NCBI GenBank assembly: GCA_005281725.1
Contig: SSBO01000001.1
Span: 7,548,399-7,612,398 of the forward strand
DNA from: Wuchereria bancrofti
Taxonomy: Eukaryota; Nematoda; Chromadorea; Rhabditida; Onchocercidae
Direction: 5' to 3'
DNA length: 64,000 bases
Shown: positions 1 to 13,345 of the stretch, piece by piece
Numbering within the stretch: position 1 is the first letter of the stretch
Layout: the number at the start of each line of letters is the position of its first letter
Made by a program: the position numbers and the translations under genes
The notes under the pieces: generated by a model
What the model saw: only the letters and a program-made list of their open reading frames with translations
What the model was told of the DNA's origin: nothing
Database searches by the model: none

Positions 1-288
1 AACAATATGTTTTCCTCTTTTTCATTTCCTTTCCACTTTATCCTCCTCCCTTTCCTCTCTTCTTCATCCTTCAATTGTTCTCCTCCCCTCACCACTGCTC
101 TACTTCTCCCCGTTTTCCTGCTGAGAGATTTAGGAGGTGAAATTGTCAACAAATACATAAGCAAATGATCAAATAGGATAACTCTAAACAGATCAGATTA
201 AACTGGGACGCTAAGAAGTACAAATGGAGTAATAACAGTGAACTGTGCTTTTTCTCAGTAGTACCAACAGTAGTACTGCAGCATATTA

Positions 289-305
289 GTTGCTGTTGTT
301 GTTGC

Positions 306-344
<39 letters not shown>
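289..344. repeat. (GTT)n trinucleotide microsatellite
   Basis: About 18 copies of GTT/TTG with one GCT variant near the start. It is a simple sequence repeat with no coding context. Confidence 0.95.
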
Positions 345-1239
345 ACTTAGCAATAGTAAGTAGTAGTTAGCATTACATAACATAAAACATTAAAAATGCT
401 CACATACATAACATACATACATACACATAGATGCACAGACACTGAATGAATGTATGGTATAAATATATGTATTTGTAAAATAAGGATAAAATCGATGCAA
501 AGAGAGGTAAGGTGAAGATGAACAAAGATTGTGATAATCAAAAGAAAAAATAAATAAATAAATAAGTAAAACGAGAAAAAAAAAAGAGTTCAAAATTTCA
601 TTAATTTTTCTTTTACTGAACGAATCGAGGTGAAATTTATTTTTGGGTGAAAATTTATGATGGAATATTCAAGATATCCTTCTTTCTCCTTTTCTCTCCC
701 TTTCTCGCTCTTTTTCTCTCTCTCTCTCCCTTTCTTCCTTTCTGTTACCCTTTCAAATATATGCCAAAAAAGAAAAAGAAATGATTGATAATAAGAAAAA
801 AAGAAACGAATTCATATGCAGTAAAAAAACGACCATTAAATTATAAATGCTAACATATTATTATTTACAGCTAAATTCATTAAATAAACATTTTAATCTT
901 TTATTTTTCTTTTTAAATTAAATTTATTTTAATTTTGTTCACTTTTCTTCCTTTTGCTTTCTTTTTTTATTTTCCAGTTTTCTTTCAGTATTAATTTCTG
1001 ATTTCAGATTATAAATGAAGTCAGGGAATATTTTTGAATGAAACATTTTTGATTTTGTAAATTATCTATTAATAATTATGGACCGCTGAGGTAATCACTA
1101 AATGTTTTTTAAAATATTATCATTCAATTATAGTTAACAATAAAGAATAAAAGACATAAAAATAAAATTGCTTCTTTTCAGAAATAAAATGACAGAAAAA
1201 GTTTTAGAGTTTTGAGTGAATAACAATAATTAATAATTG

Positions 1240-1283
<44 letters not shown>

Positions 1284-3965
1284 TAGTAAATGGTAGTATA
1301 GAAGTAGTATTAATAGTTGTATTTACTTTACATTTATTATACATTACTTATTATTTTATATTATACATTCAACAATGATAGCTATTTTAAAACTATTATA
1401 TTATTTGAGTTGAAAAACATGGGAAAAATCTTTGTCCTGTTTTCAATTCATAGCATAAATTGTCAATCAAAATAGAAGCAATGAGTAAAACGGTGCAGTC
1501 GAATAGGAAAAAGATTAGGGAGAGGGGAGAGAGAGCGAGAGAGAGAGAATGAAGAAAAAGTGCCAATAATGAAATCATGTTTGCCATTTGACGTTGACAC
1601 TTTTAGTAAGTGGGAAAAAGAGAGGTATTTTACACTTTTAAAAATATTCATATGTATAAATATTTCAACAATTTCACTTTTTGTTTGTTGTCTATTATTG
1701 CTTAATGTTGTCATTGTTTATTGTCTGTTATTATTGTCTGTTGTTGTTGTTATTGTTATTGTTGTTCTTACTTATTGTTTAATAATATTGTTGCATTAAG
1801 CATAACGCACGGAAAAAAGAAATTCAAAAAAATTTCCCTTAATGATTCGTACTTGACTGATAAAAAAGAACAAGCTCGCGAAAGAGCAGATTATAAATGT
1901 TTCTGCAATTGTAAAAGATTTAAAATGATCATCGATTCATTTTGGAAATAATCTTTAAAATGATTCGAGTAAAAAAAAAATTATTTACTATAAATAAAGA
2001 AGTAACCTAGGTGAAAAAAATAGAGAGAAATTTTATATAATCATAAAACTTTTAGAATTTTTGGAGTTTTTTAAAAAAGAAAGGAAGGAAGAAAGAAAGA
2101 AACAAATAAACATTTTAATGATGTGATCTTTGTTGATGATTAGAATTTTCTTAAAAAAAGGTGTTGAAATGTTTAAACTTCTCATTTCATTTTAACTTTT
2201 AGTTTAACAAACAAACAAATAAACAATATAGGTATAAATACATGCGCATACACGCATATATGCGCACGTGCTAGGAAGAAATGATTGAGAAAGAAAAAGG
2301 AAAAAAAAAAGCAAATAATTAAATTATTGTTGCTTCCTGGCTTTTAAAATATTGAAAATAAAATTTAAAAAAAGGAGAAGATCAATTTCCCTCTTATTTT
2401 GTTTTTATTTATATAATTATTATGCGAAAAAAGTTTTGAAATTTCGAACTAACACAAAAGGTTACAACTAATATTTTTTCGTAAATTTTGAAAGTTTTGT
2501 AACTAAATATTTATTCTCATTTATTTTAGCACTAATTATGTTTAAAAATAAGAGACAAACGGATGGAAAGAAGAGGGAAAAGAAAGAAAAGATAGAGGGA
2601 GAAAAAAGCGAAAAGATTAAATTTTTAAAATGATTTGAGAAAAATGTGATAAAAATATGCGATGATAAATAAGGAAGATATTCTTTGAAAATTCCGAAAT
2701 GGAAAATGATTGTTTCTAAGTTATAATTACAACTAAATAAACAGTTCATAATATGCTTTAATTAAAAAATAAAAAAAAAAACAGAGAACTGAATAAAAAA
2801 ATGAAAAGATAAGCAAATCAATTGCTTTAGTTATTAAATTTCTCATTTATCTAATTAATCACAATGATTTGCATACACATACACATATATATCATTGCAA
2901 AATAATCCTTTCCAATTTTTTTTTCTTTTTGTTCTTTTGTTTTTTGTTGTTTTCAAGTACATAAACTACAAAATTAAATAAGCGGAAAAAAGGATATAAA
3001 TTTACAAATAAGGAAAATAAAAATAAAACAAACATATTATTTTTTTATTTAACGTGTTCGTAATTAACACTATCCTATTGTTTCTGAAAATTTTTGAAAT
3101 AAGAAATGTGAAAATTTATTTGAAGATTATAAGCACTGTTGAGATTTAATTCAAATTATAAGTTCGACTATAATAATATCTCGCTTCTTTCGAATCATCC
3201 CCCGCAAAATAAATGAAAAGGAAATGACGTGAGAGTTAATTACCTATTCAAATGGAAATGTTTCTCAAAGCTCACTTTGTTTTCTATAAAATTAAGTAAA
3301 TTTGGAATTTTATGAGGAAAAAGAAAGCTAATATATATGCTTTCCATTTATAAAATATTTTAACGTGAAATGAAATGACTGGGAGCAGAAAGAGAGGAGA
3401 GATAAAGAGAAAGAGAGGGGAGGTAAAAGGAATAATTCATTTTTGAAAAAAAGTTAACTTCGACAACAATGGTTTAGAGATAATTTTCGAAGAAAAAAAA
3501 TCAACTTTAACGACAATAGTTGAAAAATGTTGTGATACATTAAATCTGAAAAAAGAAAGGAAAGATAACTGAGAGAAAGAGAGGACTTGAAAAATTAATA
3601 GCATTTCATTTTTAACAATTTTTACGGAGAAAATTTGAATAACTTTCCCTATTTTGATTCTCTTTCTTCCCTTTCCCTCTAATCTACCTTTAATCTCCTT
3701 ACATTTTGCTCCTCTTCTCTCTCTCTCTTTCCCTCTCTCTCTCCTTCATGATGACAAGTGATTGATGCAAGCAAGAGTGTAATATAAATATGAGTAAATA
3801 GGATGGCTTTTATCTTTTTTTTAAATTTTTATGAAAACAAGTGTTTTAATCTTTTATCCTTGATTTTTTAAAAAATCATCGTAACTGAAAATACAATTTT
3901 TAAGAATGATAAGACAAAATATCTTATTACTTTACTACCAGTATTATTTATTATTAATATGATTA

Positions 3966-4330
3966 CTTATTATTATTATTCAGGATAATTACTATTATTA
4001 TTATTATTATTATTATTGTTTATTATTATTACTTATTACTATTATCATTATTATTATTGTTATTGTTGTTATTTCATTTGTGTAACTGACTTAGGTACTA
4101 TTATTTTTTTGATATTTGATGGCACTATTATTATTGTAACTATTATTATCATTATTAATATTATTATGTTATCGTTGTTGCCACTATTGCATTTGTATAA
4201 TCAGCTTACGTGTTACTGCTGCACCAATTTAAATTTTATAATTATGATAATTGGTAATAATAACAATAATCACTCATTAATGATTCATAGTAGTAATAAC
4301 GGTAATAAATAATAATGATAATAATAATAA
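3966..4330. repeat. impure (ATT)n / (AAT)n tract
   Basis: A roughly 360-bp stretch made mostly of ATT on the left and AAT on the right, interrupted by TGTTATTG-type variants and a short non-repeat core. The change of strand sense (ATT then AAT) gives it limited hairpin potential. Confidence 0.85.
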
Positions 4331-5197
4331 CAATAATAGTAATAATAACATCCTGTAAGAGCAAAGATTAATGGAAATAATGTAGTGTGCGGGGAATGAA
4401 TATGTCACAAGGTATTGTGACACCATTAACAATATAAAATCGATGGCAATTCTTCGGTAAAATGCTTCTTCAAATTTCAATTTAATTATTCACTGATGCA
4501 TATTAAAATTTGAGGGATTTGAAAATAGAAACCATGAAATAGAAAGGAATCTCTTCTTCGGATTAGATTGTAGGAATACGTTTTTTCAACAGATAAAATT
4601 AGAAATTCAAATTAGAAATTTATTTTTTAAAGTATTTTAATAATGTCTTTTTTTTCTCCCTCTTCTTTCACTAATCAATCATATATTGATGAATGAAATT
4701 ACTATTGTTGTTAATTTCTTTTTAATTTTTTAATACACTAATAAATTATGTTATCTTTATTGGGCCCAATATTTTATTTAATCAAAAATTTTTTGAATTA
4801 CTTTTTCCTCCATATCTTTCATCAATTCTCCAATTTCTTTTGGTCTTTCTAAAAATCTTTCAACAAAATTCATTCCAAAAATGTAAAATAAATTGTTTAT
4901 AAACTACTACTACATACTACTTATTACTTACCACCACTATTACTACTATTGTTATTGTTAATACTACTACATTTGCTAATTCTGGAAAAGGCAGGGAAAG
5001 AGCGTACTGAGAAGGAAACGGAGAGAAAGATGGCGAAAGAAAGAGAATATAAAGGAAACAAAGTGAATGAAAATAAATGAACAAGTTTGAAATAAACACA
5101 TTAAATATTACACTGGAGTAAACATATAGTACATTGGAAAATAAACATCACATTTTGGATAAAAAACACGCAACAACAACTACTAGTACTAGTACTA

Positions 5198-5354
<157 letters not shown>

Positions 5355-5355
5355 G

Positions 5356-8146
5356 TGGTACTATTATTATAATTATAATTGTTATTTACTAGTACTACCA
5401 ATATTACTTATAGTACTTTTACTACAACAACAACTGCTGTTACTACTATTTGTGATATCATTACAATTAATACTGTTATTTATTATTTATTTACTTACAT
5501 ATTACTAATTACTGATTGTTATTGGTGTTATTATTAATTTTATTATTATGATTACTATAATTACCAATTACTAATTATCACTGTTGCTCGTATCTGTTTT
5601 AATGTAGAAAAAATAGTAATAGAATTAACTGCGAAGAAAATAAAATATGACTGAAAAGATAAAATGAGCTGAAAAAGCAAAGAAAAGATAAAATGAAAGA
5701 AAATGCTTGTAGTTTGCTTATTTGCTTCCTTTACATCTTTCTCATGTTATGTATCTTAACTGATAATCCTTCAAAACTTTGATTTCATTTTTCATAAAAT
5801 CAACATATTACACATACACACATACATACATACATGTATGCATACATATATGCATACATACATACATACACACACAAACACACAAAAAAACAAATAAATA
5901 AATTGTACGAATTTAAAAAATTAATTTAAATTTAATTATGACAATTGCAAACGAAAAAAAGAAGATGAAGAAATGTTTAAATAGCATGAAAATTTTCTTT
6001 GTTCTATTTTAAGAGAAAAAAAGAGAAGGAATAAGTACAATTAAAAAATTTGGTAATATAAAAAAATATAATCAATAATTAAACATAAATAAATTATTAA
6101 ATGTTTTTTTTTCTCGTTCTTTTCTAACACTATTTACTTCTCTTTTCTCTTTCATTTTTTTTTAAATGTTCTAATTAATTCTACAATAAGGTTATCAAAT
6201 TTATTCGTCAATAGTAATTATTAAATGGAAGCGCTAATTAGTAGATTATTTTTATCTTTCGTTTTTTTTTCTTTCTTTTGAAGTATTTAATGTTAATAAC
6301 GTAACAATTATTTTTAAGAAAAATATAATCATTACTCTATCATACTTATTAACTATTATTAAAAATTTATTTTTCTTTTTCAAAGAGAAACAGAAGAGGA
6401 AAGAAGAAGAAAAAGAGAAAAGGAGAGATAGAGGGAGAGAGAGAAGTATATATGCCCGTATCCAACAGTTAACGGATTACCAATTTAATTAAATCGAAAA
6501 ACAGTCAACATTCACATTGTGTGCTAAAAATTGAATGAACAAGTTTTACAAAGATGGGAGAAGGAAAGATGGAAGAAAAGAAAAAAGGAAAATGAAAAAA
6601 TTTTTGAAAAAATTATCGAAAATTGTTTAAAAAAAAAAAGAGGAAAGGAAATATTGTGTCATTCTCTTATCTTTCTTTTTTCTTTTCCTTATTTATCAAA
6701 TGAAACAGTCATTTTAGCTTTTTTAGCTTTGACAATAACTTTAGTTTCAAGTTTGTTTATTTATTTTATTCCTTTTTATCGTTATCTTTAATTGCATAAC
6801 AATAATAGATACGAACAACCAAATAGTGACGATGTATATTATAAATATTAATAAAAAATTTATGCATAATTTGCTAAATATAATGCATTTTTGGTATTGC
6901 CATCTAAGTTTTTCGATTTTTTCAAAAATTTTCATTCAAATATAATAGACAAATGATAAGTAATAGCAGTAACAACTGACATTTAAAATTTAACAAATTA
7001 TAGTTTAATAAAAGTGCTCTGAAAATTTTGTGATTTCGAAGATAACATAAATCATTTCAGTTGTTTGAAGTTTGATATTTGTTAATAATATTTTACAATT
7101 AAAAAAGAAACAGTATTTTAGATTCGGAAAAAGCAGAAAAAAAGAGAGCTAATTTATTTTTTTTTTGTCCATAAATAACTAGAATAAAAAAGGAGGAGAA
7201 AAATCATTCTATTCTTTTTTCTTTATAATAATGTTTTTAGGATAGGAAGAGAGAAAATAAAATAAATGATCGAAATGGTGAAATATCTGTTTTCATAATT
7301 TAGATTTGTTATGTAATAGTTTCCTAAGATTCAATTGTTTAACTTTTCTACTTTTTTCTGTTTTTAGTTTTTTAAAGACTTATTTTTTAAATTATTAATA
7401 AGTAATGATAGATCATTTAATTATTTAAAAGTAATGACAGATAAAAGTTATGATTCAAAAAATGCAGTAAATGATATAATAATGAATGAAAATTTTGCTG
7501 GGCATAAATTATAACATTCGATAAAATTAATTAAAATTTCGATCAAATTTATCACATATTTTTGAGAAATTAATCGAAAAAAGTCTAACCAAAAAGATAA
7601 TTGCTATGTACTCAAAATTATTGTCACATATATTATATCAACAAAGAGTTCATTCAATAAATAAAAAAATCCATCCAACTATTCAAAATACACAACCTCG
7701 GATATGAATAAAATCAAGAGAGATGCAAATATGTTTGATTCATTAATTATTACTGAAATAGCAGTAATTAAAAAAGGAAAAAAATGCTTTTACCTTGAAG
7801 ATATTACCACAATAACATGCTATTTTATGTGCACCCTTAATTTGACTCCATTTATTATATCACTGGATCCCATCTTTTCTTCCGTAATTTGTCACATTTA
7901 CAATCATTCACTATTTTTAACCGGATATAATATTGATATATGTTGCTCATTTCAACGATTGTCACAAGCTTAGAGTTTGAATAAAAATTAAATGATAAAG
8001 AAGAAGAAACGATGATAATGATGATAAAGCAGGCCGGTTTCTGTAAAATATTATCTATCATTCTGTAGTATATCTCTGTTTCAAAATGATTTAGGCGTAG
8101 ATAGATTAAGAAGGAAAAGGTAAAATGAAGAGAATGATGGGATGAA
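5356..8146. other. AT-rich gene-free region
   Basis: No supportable gene. It contains CATA/CACA microsatellite sequence at about 5812-5885 and several A- or T-rich runs. Open frames of 60-90 codons (for example 6531-6791 + and 7704-7973 +) have low-complexity composition and no recognised motif. Confidence 0.7.
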
Positions 8147-8176
8147 ATATATAAATATATATATATATATATATAT
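8147..8176. repeat. (AT)n dinucleotide repeat abutting an assembly gap
   Basis: An alternating TA run that ends directly in the N block. Palindromic AT repeats often stop assembly, which probably explains the gap. Confidence 0.9.
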
Positions 8177-8457
8177 NNNNNNNNNNNNNNNNNNNNNNNN
8201 NNNNNNNNNNNNNNNNNNNNNNNNNNNNNNNNNNNNNNNNNNNNNNNNNNNNNNNNNNNNNNNNNNNNNNNNNNNNNNNNNNNNNNNNNNNNNNNNNNNN
8301 NNNNNNNNNNNNNNNNNNNNNNNNNNNNNNNNNNNNNNNNNNNNNNNNNNNNNNNNNNNNNNNNNNNNNNNNNNNNNNNNNNNNNNNNNNNNNNNNNNNN
8401 NNNNNNNNNNNNNNNNNNNNNNNNNNNNNNNNNNNNNNNNNNNNNNNNNNNNNNNNN
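8177..8457. other. assembly gap (281 N)
   Basis: A run of 281 undetermined bases between an (AT)n repeat and unique sequence. Open frames spanning it are meaningless. Confidence 0.99.
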
Positions 8458-11376
8458 TCATCTTTTCTTAAATCTTCATCCAAACATCATCTTTTTCCCA
8501 ACTCAGATAGACAATTTGTCCTTCTCTTCTTCCATTCATTCTATTACACAATGATAAGAAGAAGAGTAGGGAAGAAAATGAAAAACGGGATGGATTCATG
8601 TATCACAAATCAGGATCTTACGTTTTCTTATAGGAGCTGAGATAATACTCAAATTATTATTGGTTTTTCAATGGTTATATAGGGCATTATGCCTAACAAT
8701 CACTATTATCATTCCTATTTTCATTTCTAATTAATTTAACAAAATTCATCTTATCAATTATATATAATTAACACATACAATCATATTAACGTACATAACT
8801 ATAATCATATTAGCATGTGTAATCATAATTGTATTAACATATATTAACATATTTAATCATATTAACATAACTGTATTACAACATCTAATCATAATTAGTC
8901 ATATTTAGCACAAAAAAAATGCTAAAAATTTTCTTCCACTAAATTAAGGTAATATTTGCGAGAAATGATTAAAATTCTTACATAGCAAATTTAATCAGGA
9001 ATTTATCAAGAGATCAATGACCATTTTGGTAAACAAAGTACGATGAAGAATTGTAAGCATAGCAATATCGCCAACATCAACATAAACATCATCATCATCA
9101 TCAACAACAACATCAGAAAATATAAATGATACATTTTATTGTTTAGTACCAACAGCTGCCTATCACTTTCTTATGAATATAGCATTTTTCACGTTTATAA
9201 CTTTTTCAACAACAATAATAAAATGGTTCATTGCGGTTTGGAAATACTATGTAACCATGTTGAAAGATCGGTCATCTGATGGGTCATCTGATGATGCATA
9301 TTTGTTATTTGGATGTAATGGACAAATGGTGCAATTTAAATTTGCATATATAGTACAATATATAAAGGAAAATGAAAGAGAAGAATGAATGAAATGAGAC
9401 AATTAACCAATCAACCATAGAAGAATTATTCTAAGGACGATATTTGTCAAAGCAGTATGCAAAATTAATGAGTAATTTTCGAGCTGTAGAAGCTATTCAT
9501 ATTAAAAAGCTTTATTATACTTCTATAGTAAGTAATGTATCATTAACAGGCCTTACTAGTACTACTGAATCGACATGAAGTTATTATTATAAGACAAATT
9601 ATTCGATAAAAAATTTTTTTACCCTGAACATTTGCAAAATAAGTGTATACAAACTTATATTTAGTCAATTTCAAATTTTCACTATTTTTGACAAATTTCA
9701 ATTTTATTTCCTTCCACAACAATATATTTTAAAAAAGGTTAATAAAATGTCAAATTTAAAACTCTGGTAAAAAACATTTCAATTATTAAAATTATTATCA
9801 ACATACAAACAAGTTATTTCCATGGAAAAAAAATGAAAAAGTGCTATTATTATACCAATCAGACTTAGTGCAAATCAAAAATCTCAAGAACTGTAACAAA
9901 TAATAATGATGATAATAACAATAAATAATAATAATAACAATAATAAATAACAACGAATAAATAAATAACAAATAAATAAATAATATAGTAATAATATATA
10001 GTCATAACAATGATAATAACAACAGTGATACTGCCACAATGATAACAGACATTAATATCAACATCAATAATTATAGCAACCCATATGTTATATGAGTAAT
10101 TTGTATTGTCTACCTACTCAGAAATTCTGTCAGAAAATGAAAAATTGGGAAAATTGCTTTCATAAATATTACATAAATATATAAGAAAAATAAAAAGAAA
10201 AACGAGAAAAACAATTTCTAAGATGAAAAAAAGAGCCATCCGTGAAAACAGGAAATTTTCATGAAATTTAACATTTAAAAGGAAGAAAAAAATAAATAAA
10301 TAAATGTACTGTGGAAGCAAAAGAAAGGAAGAGGGAGAGAGAGAGAGAAAGAGGGTGAGAAAGAAGCTAAAGCAAAAGTATGATAGTTCACTTGCCATTT
10401 TCATTGGTTTTTTGTTTCTTGAAAAGATAATGAATCAATTTCATTTGTTAAAAGCGTTGTTTTTTGTGTTTATATGTTGCTTTCGTTTATCAGTAATCAT
10501 TTATTTCTGCTAAACGATAGAAAATCTTATGCCATTCTAATAAATGTGATATTATCATGATAAGATCAAAAATTATCACTGTCATTTCAAATTTTTTCTA
10601 TCTACTACTGTTGTCAAGTCAACAAACAATTCATTCGTTTCATTAATCATCTCTTCTAATTATTCTCTTATCCATTTTATCACACTAGTAACAAATAACA
10701 GTATTTGTAATAAAATAACTTAGTAATTATTATTTTACTTTAAAGAGTGTAATTAATTATTTAAAAACATGTAAATTCATGCATAAAGTGAATAAATTGA
10801 ATGTTCAGCAAAAAAAGAAAACCTTTTAGTAACATGAAATTAAAAATTTTCATAAAATTGAACTAATTTTCTAATAGAATGATAATTTAGTCCAATTCTT
10901 ATTATATAAACAATCGAAAATATAAATTTGAATTAAAATCTAAAATTAAAACCGATAACGAAGAATACTGTGAAGAAAACACAAATCGATGTGATTTGTT
11001 GACGAGAAGAAGAGTTTACAATGCGCCTCGATAGGAGACCATCTGCATTGTTAATCTGATCCTTGGGGAGATGGAAATTTTATTGCTGTAAATGAAGGAT
11101 CAAATTTAATATCAAATATGTCATAAATATATGTATATATATTTGATATAGAACGTATAATACCTTCAAGATATTAACGCACAAATATCTATATATATAG
11201 AAAAGATTAAAATTAACGTGTTAACGTGAAAAAAGTATGTGTAAAATGAACAGAAAGAACATATTACTGTGAAAAAAGAAATGGAAGAAATACATTCTCG
11301 AAAATTGCCTTTATTATTATCATTGCTTAATAATGATAATAATAATAATGATGATGATATTGATAATAGTAATAGC

Positions 11377-11410
<34 letters not shown>

Positions 11411-13307
11411 TAATAATGATAATGAGAACAAGAATAAGGACAACTGAGTCACACCGGAATGAAATTTTATCAAAATGAAAAACTTTAAAAAAATAAGACA
11501 GTGAAATTAAAACAAAAAGTGATCAAAATTATTTATTTGTTAATGGAATGGAGATTAAATTTTAGTAGAAAAAATTGAAATTTTTAAGTCCAAATAACTA
11601 AAACGACAAAAAATTCTTTTAAGTTTCTTTAACATATAAAAAAAACAAAATGAAAATGAAACTTTTGAAGAAAATTTCTTTACAACAATGACGTATTCAT
11701 TGCTACATGCATAAATGTATGTTTGTTATGAAATAACGTCATTTTATGATCTTTTTCTCTTTTTTTTTTTAGATATTGCATATTGATGTAACTTTCAGTG
11801 GAAAAGAAGAAAAAAATGAATAATAATTTTTCAGTGAATTTCCATATTTGATTTAACATATTTCAATTATTTCATACATTTATATATAACAAACTGATAG
11901 TCCAATTTATCATTAAGAAATTTTAATTACTGATATAACTAATTGGAAAATTTGATATGTTCAGTTTCTGTGACTAGTTCTATAATTAGAATACGATAAT
12001 TTAATTAATTTATTTCTAGTTTTTCTATGCATAACTGAGTAACACTATTTATGTGGTTTGATAAGAAGAATATTAGTATAATATTAATGTTAAATGAGGA
12101 AAAAATATGTCTTCACTTGTAGGATGAAGTTTTTTTTTTAAGTTTGTTTATATACAGATATAATTTTAATTTATTTTTTTCATCCTTATTAAATATTTAC
12201 GCTTTTTTTCCATTCTCTCCCCTTCAGTTTCTTATTTAATAAATCAAATAATTAAAATAAAAAAGAAAAAAGATTATTTATTTATTTACCAGAAAGGCCA
12301 AATTATTTTTAAAGCTTTACATCTACAATTACTTTTCTATTGCAAAGAAATGCTATGTTTAATTTGAGCAAAAAATATAATTAAAGCTAGGTTAGGCTTA
12401 TTTCAATACCTCTTTTGTTTGCAGAAGCAAGAATTTCATCTGATAATAATTCAAATGATAATTAATTAAAGTGTAATCAATTTGCATTAGACACTGCATG
12501 CAAAAAAACGGTTTAAAATTGCTGGCAAATTCGAAATAATTTGGAAATAATTATAAGGATTGTTAAGATGAACGAGTTAATTTCAGTGATAAAAATGAGA
12601 CAAATTTGAAATGCAGAAATATGTTCCGAATATTTAATTAATTTGTCTAGTTTAGCAAATTGATAAAAAAGAATCATCTAATGGTAATAGTTCTTTTATC
12701 ACTATTATTGCATTCTTGGAAACAAAAAATTAAAAGATAGTTTAGAAATGATAATAATGCCAAAAAAGATCAATGATTAGCGAAGTAATAAAACTTAAAG
12801 CTATTGAAATCATTTACTAATTGTAACAATAGTAATTGTAGCAATAAATTGTGATATCATTAATTATTACTATTAATATTAATACAGTAACTACTACTTA
12901 AGTAATGTTATGCATCATGAAATTGTCAACTAAATTGTCGTTATTTACCAAATACATGTTGTAGCTAATTAGAAGCTTTCATTGATTACCCGCTACCAAT
13001 GAAAACATTCGCTTCATTTTCATTTAACTAAATCAATCACAATAAACTCACTCTATGTCCCTTTATAGCAATCTTTTCCTCTCCCTCTTTTTATACACTC
13101 TTCCCTTGTCCCTTGTCTCCCTCTTCCCTGTCTTTCAACCTACTCTTTCACCATAATATCATTAACGAATAAACGAAATTTTCAAAAGAATTATTCCTTC
13201 TTCTGAGTTACTTAGCTATACGTCACAAATTTGACAATGAACACAAAATACATTCCATTATTCCATGTATTTCGTATCGGAACAACACTAACAATAGTAT
13301 TAATAAT

Positions 13308-13345
<38 letters not shown>

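Larger units (their letters stand above)
1..5190. other. AT-rich gene-free region with scattered microsatellites
   Basis: No coding exon could be supported on either strand. The stretch is AT-rich with polypurine/polypyrimidine runs (for example C/T-rich at 1-120, 680-750 and 3660-3750) and small microsatellites: GTT at 289-344, AAT at about 1238-1279 and an impure ATT tract at about 3966-4330. The open frames here are low-complexity translations of these tracts (runs of Ser/Phe/Leu or Ile/Tyr) without splice-site context. What it does, if anything, cannot be read from the sequence. Confidence 0.75.

Noticed and set aside
8081..8483. Open frames of about 125 codons across the N block
   Set aside because: Most codons are undetermined bases.
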